64,000 bases of DNA from Raphanus sativus (lineage: Eukaryota > Streptophyta > Magnoliopsida > Brassicales > Brassicaceae). Made by a program: the position numbers and the translations under genes. Position 1 is the stretch's first letter; each line of letters opens with the position of its first letter. Under the pieces are notes generated by a model that was not told the origin of the DNA, did not search any database, and worked only from the letters and a program-made list of their open reading frames with translations. Of the stretch, positions 51,801-62,372 are shown one piece after another. The stretch is taken from the NCBI RefSeq assembly GCF_000801105.2, contig NC_079514.1, forward strand, positions 43,900,515 through 43,964,514, in the 5' to 3' direction.

Positions 51801-52009
51801 TCATCAAGTCAAACCGCTAAAATACTACATATGAAACATTATACATCAGATAACACCATGTACAACACATTATAACACAAATCAATTATATACATGTAAG
51901 GACAATATATTATATATAATATATATCTTATATTATATAACACAAAATATAAACCATAAAATTGAAAATCTTATAATATAATCTGAATAATTTTAATGAT
52001 ATTTTGTAA
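48833..52009. other. AT-rich Helitron debris
   Basis: No coding frame is convincing. Repeated GAAATCCGCGGGTT and CCCGCGGATTTCA motifs at 48980-49070 form imperfect inverted pairs. Confidence 0.35.
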
Positions 52010-52044
52010 AACAATGTCCGCGCATAGCGCGGATTCGTATCTAA
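52010..52044 (+). mobile_element. Helitron 3' terminus (plus strand)
   Basis: A hairpin GTCCGCGCATAGCGCGGAT is followed by CTAA at 52041-52044 and then T. CTAA fits the Helitron CTRR ending. The 5' end was not placed. Confidence 0.6.
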
Positions 52045-52976
52045 TAATGTATATATTTAAGTCGTATTGTTTGCATAGAATTCTCCAAGAGGATAAATTT
52101 ATAAACGAAATATGATGTTATAAATTTTACTTTGTAGGATAATTTAAATGTAAAAAGTATGAAAACAGTATAAAATGTGTAACATAAAGCATATACAACT
52201 ATTTACTTATTTACTATGCATTCTGCTTGCATTGTGTATTTTGATTGTACACGTAATTACTTTAATTAAATCTTACAAAAATTAGCTGAATTAACTAACT
52301 GAATATTTGTTGTTAGACGTAATTAAAGATATAATCTAACTATATGTTTAATTAATTTTCACTCATAATAAATGACAATGGCACAAATGTAATATTTAGC
52401 AAAAATCAAAGGGATATCAAAAAGTGTACTTCAGTTTTAATATTATAAATATTTAATTGACAAAGCTAGGGAGAGAATCCGAAATAAACGCGTGATTTTT
52501 TACTTTTATTTATTTAAAATTTGTATAAAAATTAAGTGTGGGAATAATATTTATACAGTTTACTAAATTTAGAGTTCATTTTTTATCTAAAATTTATGGT
52601 TTAAGTTCGATAATTACTACATCTCTTTTCTCTCTCTAACCTGAAATTATCCGGCTTCTCTCTACACAAAACTTTCAGTTATCTATTTCGATCAAAGACT
52701 CCGGTCTCTCTCACAGGGCCAGGGCAGGATTCGGGTTTTTTTTAATTGTATGTATGTGTCTTAATAGAAGTTGTTGCATGTCATTCTTGAAGTCGGAAAC
52801 CGTAGATCTTGGTCTGCCCATGTTCTAATCGGTCGGATTTTATCTTATCTAGAGGCGGAGACTCCGGATTTTTCAACTTATCAGTGTGGTGTTTGCTTCT
52901 CTATGTCTGCATGTTCTGTTTTTTTCATTGCTGGTTCTTGGCTTCTCACCAGTTTGATCCTTAGTCCGTCTTCTCA
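52045..52976. other. AT-rich spacer and unassigned transcribed-looking segment
   Basis: 52045-52084 repeats about 40 bases found at 48197-48236. From about 52620 to 52980 the base composition rises, and a 70-codon open frame ends at 52983, but I recognise no domain and see no supporting splice pattern. Confidence 0.3.
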
Positions 52977-53079
52977 AGATTGATTATGGTAAGTGTGGGG
53001 TGATTCGCTCCCTGTCATACATTAGTTGTATGATATAATTTAAAAACAAAATAGTAAAAAGATGAACTATTAAATAAGT
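52977..53079 (+). repeat. Direct repeat, left copy
   Basis: AAGATTGATTATGGTAAGTG and the following 80 bases recur almost unchanged at 63901-64000, where the window ends. The two copies differ by a few bases near TGGGGTGATTCGCTCC. Confidence 0.9.
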
Positions 53080-53489
53080 AAAATAACAGAAACAAATTTT
53101 TAAAGCTTCTGTTTAAAATGCTGATTTTTCTATCAAAATTCAAAAATTATTGTTATCTTACATTTTATTGAAACTTACACATATATTGTAAAAACATATC
53201 CAAATAAAATATACTAAGTGTTTAACAAAATGTGACCCAAATAAATTGATTAATTGGTCGTGTTTTTTTTTTGGGAATTTTCAAGGCTGGTAAAAAGAAA
53301 ATTACCGAAACAGGGACTGGATGGTAAATTTGAGGTAGTGAGAAAATGGAAACTAAACAACGGCTATATTTGAGATCGTATAGGATTTGATTTGATTGCA
53401 ACAAACCAGATACTAGTTATTTAGTGTAAACATACAACCATTCTTCCTCTCACTTTCTCTTCTCAAAATCCTAAAACTCGCTCGCTCTG

Positions 53490-53695
53490 TATTACGAGTT
53501 TGAGATCAATGGAGAAGAAGAGAGAGAGAGAAATGGAGAAGATGAAGTTTGTTGAGAAAACGTTTATTCATCTGTTAACTTTACCGTTTACAAAACTATC
53601 TATTTATATACATTACATATGTACTAAACCGGACAATTGAACCAGCGAAAGGAAACTAATTCAACTTAACCAAAATCCCGGTTTACACTTCAATA
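53490..53695 (-). repeat. Copia 3' LTR
   Basis: 206 bp; plus-strand ends TATTACGAG and CACTTCAATA, forming a TATT/AATA inverted end. Matches the 5' LTR almost perfectly. Confidence 0.95.
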
Positions 53696-53702
53696 GTCCC
53701 CC

Positions 53703-56700
53703 TCAAGATGAGTCGAAAATATTAAGGAGGCTCATCTTGGATTTCAAATGCTCAAACTGTGAAGGGAACAGAGGTTTAGTCAGAATATCCGCGACCTGAT
53801 CTTCACTCTTCACATGAAGAGTCTTAAGAAGTCCTTTATCCAGTTTCTCACGAACAGTATGACAATCTAACTCGATATGTTTTGTTCGTTCATGAAAAAC
53901 GGGATTTGTAGCAATGTATATAGCAGCAGTACTGTCAGAAAACAGAACCGGTATAGCAAGCTGAGTAACTTGTAAGTCTCTGAGCAAGGCAACTAACCAC
54001 ATCATCTCACAAGTAGCCAGTGCTAAAGCGCGATACTCAGCTTCTGCAGAAGATCGAGATACCGTCGGTTGCTTCTTGGACTTCCAAGAGATCAAAGAAG
54101 AGCCAAGAAACATAGTGAAACCCGTAGTTGATCGTCTACTATCTTGACAAGACGCCCAATCCGCATCAGCAAATCCAGTAAGACGTAAGTCGGATGTAGC
54201 TGAGTAAAAGAGACCTTGTCCAACAGTCCCTTTAATATATTGAAGAACCTTATAAACAGCCTTCAAGTGAGATGAGCGAGGAGCAGAGGAATATTGACAC
54301 AACTTATTGACAGCAAAAGCTATGTCAGGTCTCGTGATTGTAAGATACATCAAGCGACCAACAATTCTTCGATACAGTCCCACATCTTGAAGTAATTCAC
54401 CATCGGTTTTAGACATCTTCAGATTAGGAACCATTGGAACAGAGGAAGGTTTACATCCAGTCATTCCAGTAGAAGCAAGGAGATCTAGAGCGTATTTCCG
54501 TTGACAAATAGAAATCCCATCAGTGGATCTTGCTACTTCCAACCCAAGAAAATACTTGAGAGAGCCAAGATCTCTTAGCTTAAAGCATTGCTTGAGTTGA
54601 GCAGTAAAATCAGACGCCGCAGCAGAACTTGTGCTTGCAATTAGGATATCATCAACATACACAAGAACTACCAGGAAGTCTGTATCAAGTTGCTTGATGA
54701 ATAGAGTATGATCACCATGACCACGAGAGAAACCCATAGAGGTTAAAGCTTGAGACAACTTCTTGAACCACTGTCTAGAAGCTTGCTTAAGACCATATAT
54801 AGATTTTCGTAGACGAAGTACAGCTTTAGGAGGGAGAGAGTCCCCCTTACGTGCAGTATAATACTCTTCAGAGCCTTCGGGTAACTTCATATATATCTCT
54901 TCTTCCAACTCCCCATTTAAGAAAGCATTAGAAATGTCAAGCTGAGTAAGAAACCATTGCTTAGAAGCTGCAACTTTCAATAATAGCTTGATAGTAGCCA
55001 TTTTAGCCACAGGAGAAAAAGTGTCATTATAGTCCAAACCCTCTTTCTGTGTGTATCCCTTAGCAACCAAACGTGATTTGCGTCGTTCAATGGTTCCATT
55101 AGCATGAAATTTCAAAGAATGAAGCCATCGACAACCCACAGCACGTTTGCCAGAAGGTAAAGTGCTAACAGACCACGTATGGTTAGCTTCCATTGCATCA
55201 AATTCATTATCAACAGATTCATTCCATTCCTTTGACTGACGAGCCTCAGCAATAGATGTAGGTATAGGGATACTAGTAATATGATTAATGAAAGAGGTAT
55301 AAGATGGTGAGAGTTTAGAAAATGAATGAGAAGAAGAAATGGGATATAAAGAAGTAGACTGCAAAGAATTGCAAATATAGTCTTGTAAATAAGAAGGAGG
55401 TTTCTTATTACGTGTAGAAGAAATTTCTGAGGAAGGGGAAATGGTTTGTGTTTTAGAAAGGGTGTTTTCTGGTGGAGTACTAGTATCCTTTGGTGTGAGT
55501 TTGCTGGTGGGAAACTGCTGGAGATCAGAAGCTTTAGAACGCAGCGGAAAAATATCTTCATGAAACAGAACGTTTCTAGAGATGAAGATTCTGTTACTCT
55601 CCAAGTCCATCAATTTATAACCTTTATAACCTGATGGATATCCCAAGAAGACACAAGCTTTGGACCGAGGATCAAACTTATGACGATGCTTCAATGATGT
55701 AGAAGCATAACATAAGCAGCCAAAAGATCTGAGTTGAGAGTACTCCGGTGCTTTCCCAGTTAGAATCTCATGTGGTGTCTTATTATAGAGAACCTGAGAA
55801 GGTGTTCTATTAATAAGAAACACCGCGGTCAGCACACAATCACCCCATAAAGACAGAGGAACACCAGATTGAAAAGCTAAGGCACGAGCCACATTGAGAA
55901 TGTGTTGATGCTTGCGCTCAGCTCAACTACAGAGTTCTGCTCTGGTGTTTCAGGGCAAGAATGGTAAGCGAAGATGCCCTTCTTCTGATAGAACTGAGTG
56001 AAGAGAAGTTCTTTAGCATTGTCAGAACGCACTGATTTAACCTTGACGTTATATAAATTCTCAACTTGTTCAATGAAAGCAGGAAATACTGTCAATACTT
56101 CACTCTTAGTTCTGAGAAGATAAATCCAAGTTGCACGAGAATGGTCATCAACAATCGTCAAGAAGTAACGAAATCCATCAACGGTTTCAACTGAGAAAGG
56201 TCCCCATATGTCTATGTGCAACAACTCAAAGTTTGTGTTACATATATTATTGAAAGATGGGTAAGAAAGCTTCTTCTGCTTCGCCAAATGACAAGTATGG
56301 CAGAAAGCAGAGTCTTTATTCTTGAGTGAAGTAGTTCCAAGAGCATCAGAAATAACATCTAGTCTTGAGTAAGCTGGATGACCCAGACGTCTATGCCAAA
56401 CTCCAATATCCACAATAGCGTTCACTGAAGCTTGAAGAGACTTGGTATCCAAGACATAGAGATTTCCAATGCGTCTACCCTGACCAATCGTCAACGCCTT
56501 GGTAGGATCCTGAATCAGACAAGAAGAGGGATCAAAGATCACACGAGATTTCAGATCATTCATCAGTGAGCTGATACTGAGAAGATTGAGCCTGAATTCC
56601 GGTATGTATAACACATTACTGAGACAAATGTGCGAGTTGAGTTGAACCTTTCCAACACCACTGATCTTAATGGTTGATCCAGTTGGAAGGTTTACATAGC

Positions 56701-58039
56701 TCTCAACTGAGGTATCAAGGGATGTAAAGAGACATTGTTCATGAGCTACATGATGTGTAGCTCCTGAGTCAATCACCCAAGTTTGTGAAGAAAGGGTGTG
56801 TTGAGCAACCATCAAAATGCCAACAAAACTATATGTTGAAGTAGAGAAAGCAATACCCGTGTTTGATGTGCTAGCCTCCATTGTTCCAGTTGAGGGAGAA
56901 GTCTGCAACTGAGAAGTGAACAGAGCAATAAATTGCTGTATTTGATCTTTAGACAAGCTACCAAGCATATTCTCAACGTTAGGTGCCTTCTGTTCAGCTA
57001 CAGTGACTTGAGCAACAACTTTAGGAGCAGAAGGAGGTTTCTCATTCTGTTTGAACTTAGAGACGAAGCCAGGTGGAAAGCCATGCTTCTTGTAACATCG
57101 TTCAGCTATGTGACCTGGACGCTTGCAAAAGTTACAAATAGGACGCCCTTTGTTAGGACCACTCTGAACATAACAGATAGCTTGATCATCCACCTGAGGA
57201 GGCTTCTCAGAAACTTGAAACGCAGATGGAGAAGGGGAGATGTTAGAGAACCCTTTCTGACTATCATCTTGATCCAAAATGTTGTACACTTCCACGAGAG
57301 AAGGTAACACTTTCTTCATGATGATTTGTCTTTGAATGATCGCGTAAGAGTCATTAAGACCTGCCAAAAACTTTACTATCTTGGATCTTTCAGCTCTCAG
57401 TTGTTGTTTAGCAGCATTACCACATACACGCGGTTTATCAGGTTCATCAGAACTCTCAAGATGATCCCAGAGTGTCTTCAAGGTAGTGTAATATTCAGAT
57501 AATGACATAGTACCCTGACGCAGATCTTGAATCTCCTGAGTAAGGTTGAACGTGCGAGGGAGGTTAGTCATGTGAAAACGACCGTGGAGATCACGCCATA
57601 TATCAGCTGCATCATTCAACCTCAAGATACTACGATAGATCTGAGTAGAAACTGAGTTAAGCAACCAGGATTTCACCATACTATTGCATCGGGACCATAT
57701 GCGAAAACTGAGATCAGATTCATCTGGACGAGTAAGAGTACCATCAATGAATCCAATTTTGTTCTTAGCATCTAAAGCAATTCTCATCGCAGCGTTCCAG
57801 TCATCATAATTAGTACCATCAAGCTTAATAGAGATGAGTTGGAGACCTGGATGATCAGAGTTGTGCATATACAGAGGAGACTGAGTTGGATCGGACTGAT
57901 TCACCACTGGAAACGTTCGCGAAGCATCGAACGTCGGAGATTCAACGATCTGAGGAGACCTCGGAGGAGAACGAGTCCTAGCGGCGGAACGAGAAGCGAT
58001 CCGAGTCGAACGACGAGGAAGTTTTCGAATAGAAACCAT
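53703..58039 (-). pseudogene. Copia gag-pol polyprotein with one frameshift
   Basis: The polyprotein starts at ATG 58039. It encodes gag (LDGTNYDDWNAAMRIALD), a zinc knuckle (CNFCKRPGHIAERC), the protease active site (WVIDSGATHH), the integrase HHCC finger (WHRRLGHP, CHTCHLAK) and the catalytic Asp residues (HIDIWGPF, VRSDNAKE). At 55916-55925 the five bases GCTCA are tandemly duplicated. This shifts the frame just after the third integrase acidic residue. The other frame then runs unbroken from 55892 to 53703. It carries reverse transcriptase (FLTQLDISNAFLNGELEEE, LVVLVYVDDILIAS) and RNase H (GFADADWASCQDSRRSTTG, SSAEAEYRALA). This is the only lesion I found, so an intact sister copy elsewhere in the genome is likely. 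Confidence 0.93.
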
Positions 58040-58128
58040 CGGAGCTCAAATCAAGTTGACTTGAGTCGAAATCGATCGATACGAGTGAAAAACGAGTAAG
58101 AATCAGGTGATAAAAGAGCTTTGTGATG

Positions 58129-58140
58129 GCTCTGATACCA
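58129..58140 (-). promoter_or_regulatory. Primer-binding site of the copia element
   Basis: TGGTATCAGAGC on the minus strand, directly next to the 5' LTR; it is complementary to the 3' end of initiator methionine tRNA. Confidence 0.92.
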
Positions 58141-58348
58141 TATTACGAGTTTGAGATCAATGGAGAAGAAGAGAGAGAGAGAAAAATGGAGAAGATGAAG
58201 TTTGTTGAGAAAACGTTTATTCATCTGTTAACTTTACCGTTTACAAAACTATCTATTTATATACATTACATATGTACTAAACCGGATAATTGAACCAGCG
58301 AAAGGAAACTAATTCAACTTAACCAAAATCCCGGTTTACACTTCAATA
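58141..58348 (-). repeat. Copia 5' LTR
   Basis: 208 bp. Its plus-strand left end is next to the primer site and its right end is next to the CTCTG target duplication. It should hold the element promoter, pointing away from the B3 gene. Confidence 0.95.
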
Positions 58349-58447
58349 CTCTGCGTGTCTCTCTCTCTCTCTCTTATCTAGTTTCCTTCAACCTCAAGCT
58401 TTTCTTTTTCTCTCAGAACTTTGATTTTTTTTCTATCCCCGATCATA

Positions 58448-59278
58448 ATGAATACGTATTACTGCGGCGGTGAGATCACCGAGACGTGGTCAGATTTCTC
58501 TCTTTTGGTGGATACTGCGGCGTTGCTTCACGAACAAGAACGCAGGCAAACATCTCGAAAAGAAGAAGACGAACAGAGAATGAAGAGAATCTTTGATCTT
58601 TTCCGAAGAAAACCAAGATCTTCGGTAAAGAAACCTCTTCAAAACCCTAACGGTGCTTCTACTTCTTCACATCTCTTCGATCTTAACAAGATTCCCTCAG
58701 ATACTAAAAACCCACCAAACCCTAGTTCCCTATCATCTTCGTCTTCCTCGTGCCTAACAGAGAACAACACAAGTCGCAAGAGACGTGCCGAGCAAGAAGG
58801 AAAGCGCAGTTTCAAGAAAGCAAAGGTGTCACCTTTATTCGCATGGCACGGGAAAGTTTCTCCCGATTGGATGAACCAGTTGATGAGAAACACGAAAGGA
58901 GCGAAAGACCCGATGCTAATCTTCGAGAAGACTCTGTTCGAAACAGATGTCAAACCAAGCCAGAGCCGTCTCTCGATCCCTTTCCACAAACTGATCCGAA
59001 ACGACTTCTTGACGCCCGCTGAGTCGAGAACCATCGAGGAAGACATCAACAACAGAGAAAAGATGGGCTTGGGAGCGGTTCTTGTTGATCAAGGAACTAA
59101 CAAGTGAGGTGTGTTTCTCAAGAGGTGGGAGATGAACGGTTCTTGGAACTATGCTTTGGTTTGTGGGTGGAACGATGTGGTGAAGGCCAATGGGTTGAAA
59201 GATGGCGACAGCATTAGTCTTTGGTCTTTCAGGTGCCGAGGAGTCCTCTGTTTTGCTCTTGTTCCCCTTCCAATGTGA
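58448..59278 (+). pseudogene. B3-domain protein with an in-frame stop
   Basis: From ATG 58448 the frame gives an acidic N-terminus (ETWSDFSLLVDTAALLHEQE). A low-complexity Ser/Pro region follows, then a basic stretch (SRKRRAEQEGKRSFKKAKV). The B3 domain comes next (WMNQLMRNTKGAKDPMLIFE, KTLFETDVKPSQSRLSIPFH, then EEDINNREKMGLGAVLVD). At 59105-59107 a TGA replaces what should be Trp (family KWGV). The same frame then continues normally ([37 protein letters not shown]) to TGA at 59276-59278. Translation as it stands would yield 219 residues lacking the last third of the B3 fold. I recall a close Arabidopsis relative annotated at At3g24850. A copia element occupies the leader or promoter, so both expression and product are in doubt. 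CT-rich sequence at 58356-58375 is probably leader. Confidence 0.82.
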
Positions 59279-59684
59279 AGCGATTATGTAGGTGCCTTGT
59301 CAGGATTGTAATTTTATCAAGATTAGGGTTTTAGTACAGTTGTGTTTGATCTTGCAACACCTTGTTGGGTTTATCTCAAGTAATTTTTAGTTGTTTCTGA
59401 TTCTGTACTATGATTAATTGATGAATGTTTTGACATGAATGAATACGTTTTCTCTTAAAAGTTTTAGTTTATTGATAGTTCCATTTATCTGACATGAATC
59501 TTGATGGATTGAACCGATTTTAACTATGTTTAGTTGTATAAAAAGCAAGCACAATATAAATCCAGGAACAAAAATGTGTTGCCAAGTAATATAATCTCTA
59601 AAATACAAATTGAATCAAACAACCAAGTGTCCGAGTTGAATTATGAATCTATATACAGTCTTGTTCCGAAGCTTTTACCTATTA
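59279..59684. other. B3 gene 3' flank
   Basis: A likely 3'UTR up to about 59460, then short spacer before the Helitron end. No other gene is seen. Confidence 0.45.
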
Positions 59685-59715
59685 CTAGATGCGATGTCCG
59701 CGCTACGCGCGGAAA

Positions 59716-60118
59716 ATGTTCTCGATGTTTAATGGTTTATGATGAAAGATGGTGAAAATATAATTTTTGGTCAGTTTGATTATTTTTTATGAATGAGTCA
59801 AGAGGAAAAAAAAACTAATTTTACTTGGAGACTTTTTTGTATCCATAAATAATTATATATTATTTAAAATTTATTTAAAGCTTTTCTTTGGTTTTTAACA
59901 ATATATTATGGTTTTTAACAATATATGCGCGAAATATGTTCGATGTTTAATGGTTTATGATGAAAAATGGTGAAAATATAATTTTTGGTCAGTTTAACTA
60001 TTTTTTATAAATGAGTCAAGAAAAAAAAACTAATTTTACGCGGAAACTTTTTTGTATCCATAAATAATTATATATTATTTAAAATTTATTTAAAGCTTTT
60101 CTACGATTTTTAACAGTA
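59716..60118 (-). repeat. Tandem duplication of the Helitron C 3' subterminal region
   Basis: The segment with CGATGTTTAATGGTTTATGA at 59723 is repeated at 59941, an offset of 218 bases, with about 95 percent agreement by eye. The second copy begins with TGCGCGAAATATGTTC, half of the terminal hairpin, so the duplication included part of the 3' end. Confidence 0.8.
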
Positions 60119-60639
60119 TATTATATTATTAGAATACTTAGCAAGTTATAAAGTTTAATAACATTCTGACTTTACAGACAACCAAAATCAGTCGGGTAAA
60201 ATACACACATAAATATATAAACATAAATATAGATACACACATTTTTTTAATTAGAACAACATACAAATGCGAACAATACTTATTCTAGGGAGTTTAGAAT
60301 ATATTTTCGGTCCAAAATTATGATCCAAAACTATTATTTTCATATTTATTTTCATATTTTTCATTTTTGTAAATTCATTTCACTGTTTTGTATTAATACC
60401 ACATTCTAATTTGATATCGCATCATCTATTTTTATTTCTGATTTAATTTTTTAATCATTTGGAGGATTAGTTTTTTGTTAGTTGTAGTTAACTTTAATAT
60501 TTTATTGTATTTGTTAAACTTAATAGATTATTTTGTTTTTAAACTTTTCATTCTTTTTGTTTGAACAGAAATAAAAAAATGTTTGTTGCTTAATGTGGTA
60601 TTAGTTTATTTACTCTTATGGTTTCCTCATATTTTCTTA

Positions 60640-60925
60640 CTTTTCTTGTGAGGTCTTAACAACATAGTAAAGAATAGTAAAAAAGATTTGATACCAACAG
60701 TTCTCATTAGACTGACACCAAACCGCATACTCTTTACCAAAAATTCTTCTCTGGCGGCCAAACTTTACACAAAACCTCTTAAGACACTGAGATCTCATAC
60801 GCAGAACAGGTATATTGTCATCAAAAACCCTATACACGGTGAAATCTTCAAGAACAGGACAGCCTGAGAGGAGCTTCTCAATGAACAAAGTATCCTTGTT
60901 TTGATCATGAGATGGTAAAAAAAAG
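60640..60925 (-). pseudogene. Captured F-box/LRR (FBD-type) fragment
   Basis: The frame reads FIEKLLSGCPVLEDFTVYRV, then DDNIPVLRMRSQCLKRFCVK. This is the leucine-rich segment typical of plant F-box/RNI/FBD proteins, which are SCF ubiquitin-ligase receptors. Neither the F-box nor the FBD domain is present. The fragment begins within about ten bases of the end of the HD-ZIP fragment and ends in unrelated sequence. Confidence 0.75.
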
Positions 60926-61329
60926 CTAGAATCTCTTCTCTAAGCATTTTAGATTCAAAGCTTCTGTTCATCAAAGAGTCGTCATGAACAGGAGCATCAC
61001 CACAGTTGTGGCAAATGGTGTGTTTGTGAGCTTCTCGAATGGCAATGTTTTCGCAATGAATCCAAATATTCTCTTCCTTGGGTGCACAACTATCAACTCT
61101 TTCTTGTTGTGCCTGCAAGAAGAGACGACAGTGAAGCAAAACTAAGGACTTCTCTTTCTTTTTTATTGGAGAAGAGACAAAGCGAGGAAGAGAGAAAGTA
61201 AGACGTTGAAAACCTTATTCTGTATTCTTCAGTTCTGAAACCAAAACTTGATCCGTCTTACCTAAACCCAAATCTCTATTAAGTTGCATCCTATGTTTCT
61301 CATGTGGAGGTTGACACTCACTGAAAGAA
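60920..61329 (-). pseudogene. Captured HD-ZIP class IV homeobox fragment (two exons)
   Basis: Exon 61329-61214, after a TTTGCAG acceptor, reads FSECQPPHEKHRMQLNRDLG. This matches the first two helices of the HD-ZIP IV homeodomain; the third helix is eroded (VLVSELKNTE where WFQNRRTQ is expected). Exon 61112 to about 60920, after a CTTGCAG acceptor, reads QQERVDSCAPKEENIWIHCE, NIAIREAHKHTICHNCGDAP, then, through frameshifts, FDEQKL, stop, I, stop, NA and LREE. That is the zipper-loop-zipper region with its CxxCG motif. Full-length HD-ZIP IV proteins also carry START domains, absent here. Confidence 0.85.
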
Positions 61330-61851
61330 CTGCAAACAAAAGCTTAAGTGAACAGAAAGCATGAGCTGGTGAAAAAAGTGAGTAGAGTAAAAGAGAATAA
61401 TATTTCTTAAAATATATTTCACCTGAAGTACCCCAAGCCACCTTTGATTTTCGTGAAACACATGTCTCAGTTGAATAAAAGACAATCTACCTAACAATAC
61501 ATGTAATGAAGTTGAATTTTAATCAGCCTTTGCAAAGAGGAAAAACTCCATTACCATGTAATTCTACCAGTACAGATCACCTCATCAGATTTGATAACAA
61601 TAAATGGAGTTACGGCCATATACTTATCTTGTGACTGAATTTAGATAGATAGGTAGATAAGCTTTATAGTAAGCCAAAAATGTTCTCAGGCCCATGAAAA
61701 TACTTTCATTTACAACTCTGCATCTATGTTTTTTCTGTTGCACTGAGGAAAATAAAGATCTAACTTCGATGGGTTCGAGGAAAGTACCAAATCAGATGAA
61801 TCAATCAACAGTTTAAAACCTAAACGTCAATGGTGAAAGAGTTTAACTTAC

Positions 61852-62101
61852 TTCCAGCCAAGTTCTTTCTCAGTTCTCTCTGTTGAAGCATAAACTGCAG
61901 TTGCATCTCCTGGCCTTCTCATACAAAGCTTGATAGGTATTTTCTGCAAAATATGTTATTTGTTTCAACCAACTTTATTCAAGAGATGTTTTAATTTCAC
62001 TCAGCGCTATGTTTACCTTGCCAGAAGCTTTTTTAAAAGCAGCAATCATTTCTAACACAGACGTTCCTCGTCCAGTCCCTTGATTGTAAGCAGTACACAG
62101 C
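61852..62101 (-). pseudogene. Captured UDP-glucose 4-epimerase fragment (two exons)
   Basis: Exon 62101-62017 encodes [20 protein letters not shown] and KASGK. Exon 61943-61852 encodes [20 protein letters not shown] and [11 protein letters not shown]. They are joined by a normal intron with GT and AG ends, exactly as in plant UGE enzymes that interconvert UDP-glucose and UDP-galactose. The NAD-binding N-terminal two thirds and the last exon are missing. The two exons have no internal stop, so capture may be fairly recent. Confidence 0.88.
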
Positions 62102-62285
62102 CTGTTGATAATTACAATAAACACACACACATATGTCTGAGTAAATTTTTTTAATTGTAATCACAGAGCATAGATTTGCAAACAGAAACCATTAACATAA
62201 AATAAAATAAAATAAAATAAATTGAAAAGGAAGCAAACAGAGATGCAGAGAAAAAATACAGGAAAGTGAATCGATGAGAAGATAC

Positions 62286-62372
62286 CTTCTTGAACTTCTT
62301 CGCCTGAACTGCCTTCAAACCTGAGAGAATCTCCGATCTAAAACGACGAAGCTCTGATCTCATCACCACCAT
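62286..62372 (-). other. Possible first exon of a chimeric Helitron transcript
   Basis: From ATG 62372 the minus strand reads VVMRSELRRFRSEILSGLKA VQAKKFKK and then a good donor (AAG|GTATCTTC). It lies upstream of, and on the same strand as, the UGE exons, so splicing could produce a fusion. The origin of this exon is not recognised. The ATG is preceded by CT-rich leader-like sequence. Confidence 0.35.

Larger units (their letters stand above)
53490..58348 (-). mobile_element. Near-intact Ty1/copia LTR retrotransposon
   Basis: The element is bounded by LTRs at 53490-53695 and 58141-58348 and flanked by a 5-bp target duplication, CTCTG, at 53485-53489 and 58349-58353. The LTRs differ by one substitution (CCGGACAATTG versus CCGGATAATTG) and a two-A indel, so insertion was recent. 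Next to the 5' LTR on the minus strand is TGGTATCAGAGC, the initiator-tRNA-Met primer site (58129-58140). Next to the 3' LTR is a polypurine tract GAGGGGGAC (53696-53704). It sits about 100 bp upstream of the B3 gene start codon. Confidence 0.96.

Noticed and set aside
55112..55561. 149-residue Leu/Ile-rich minus-strand protein
   Set aside because: It is another frame of the copia pol region.
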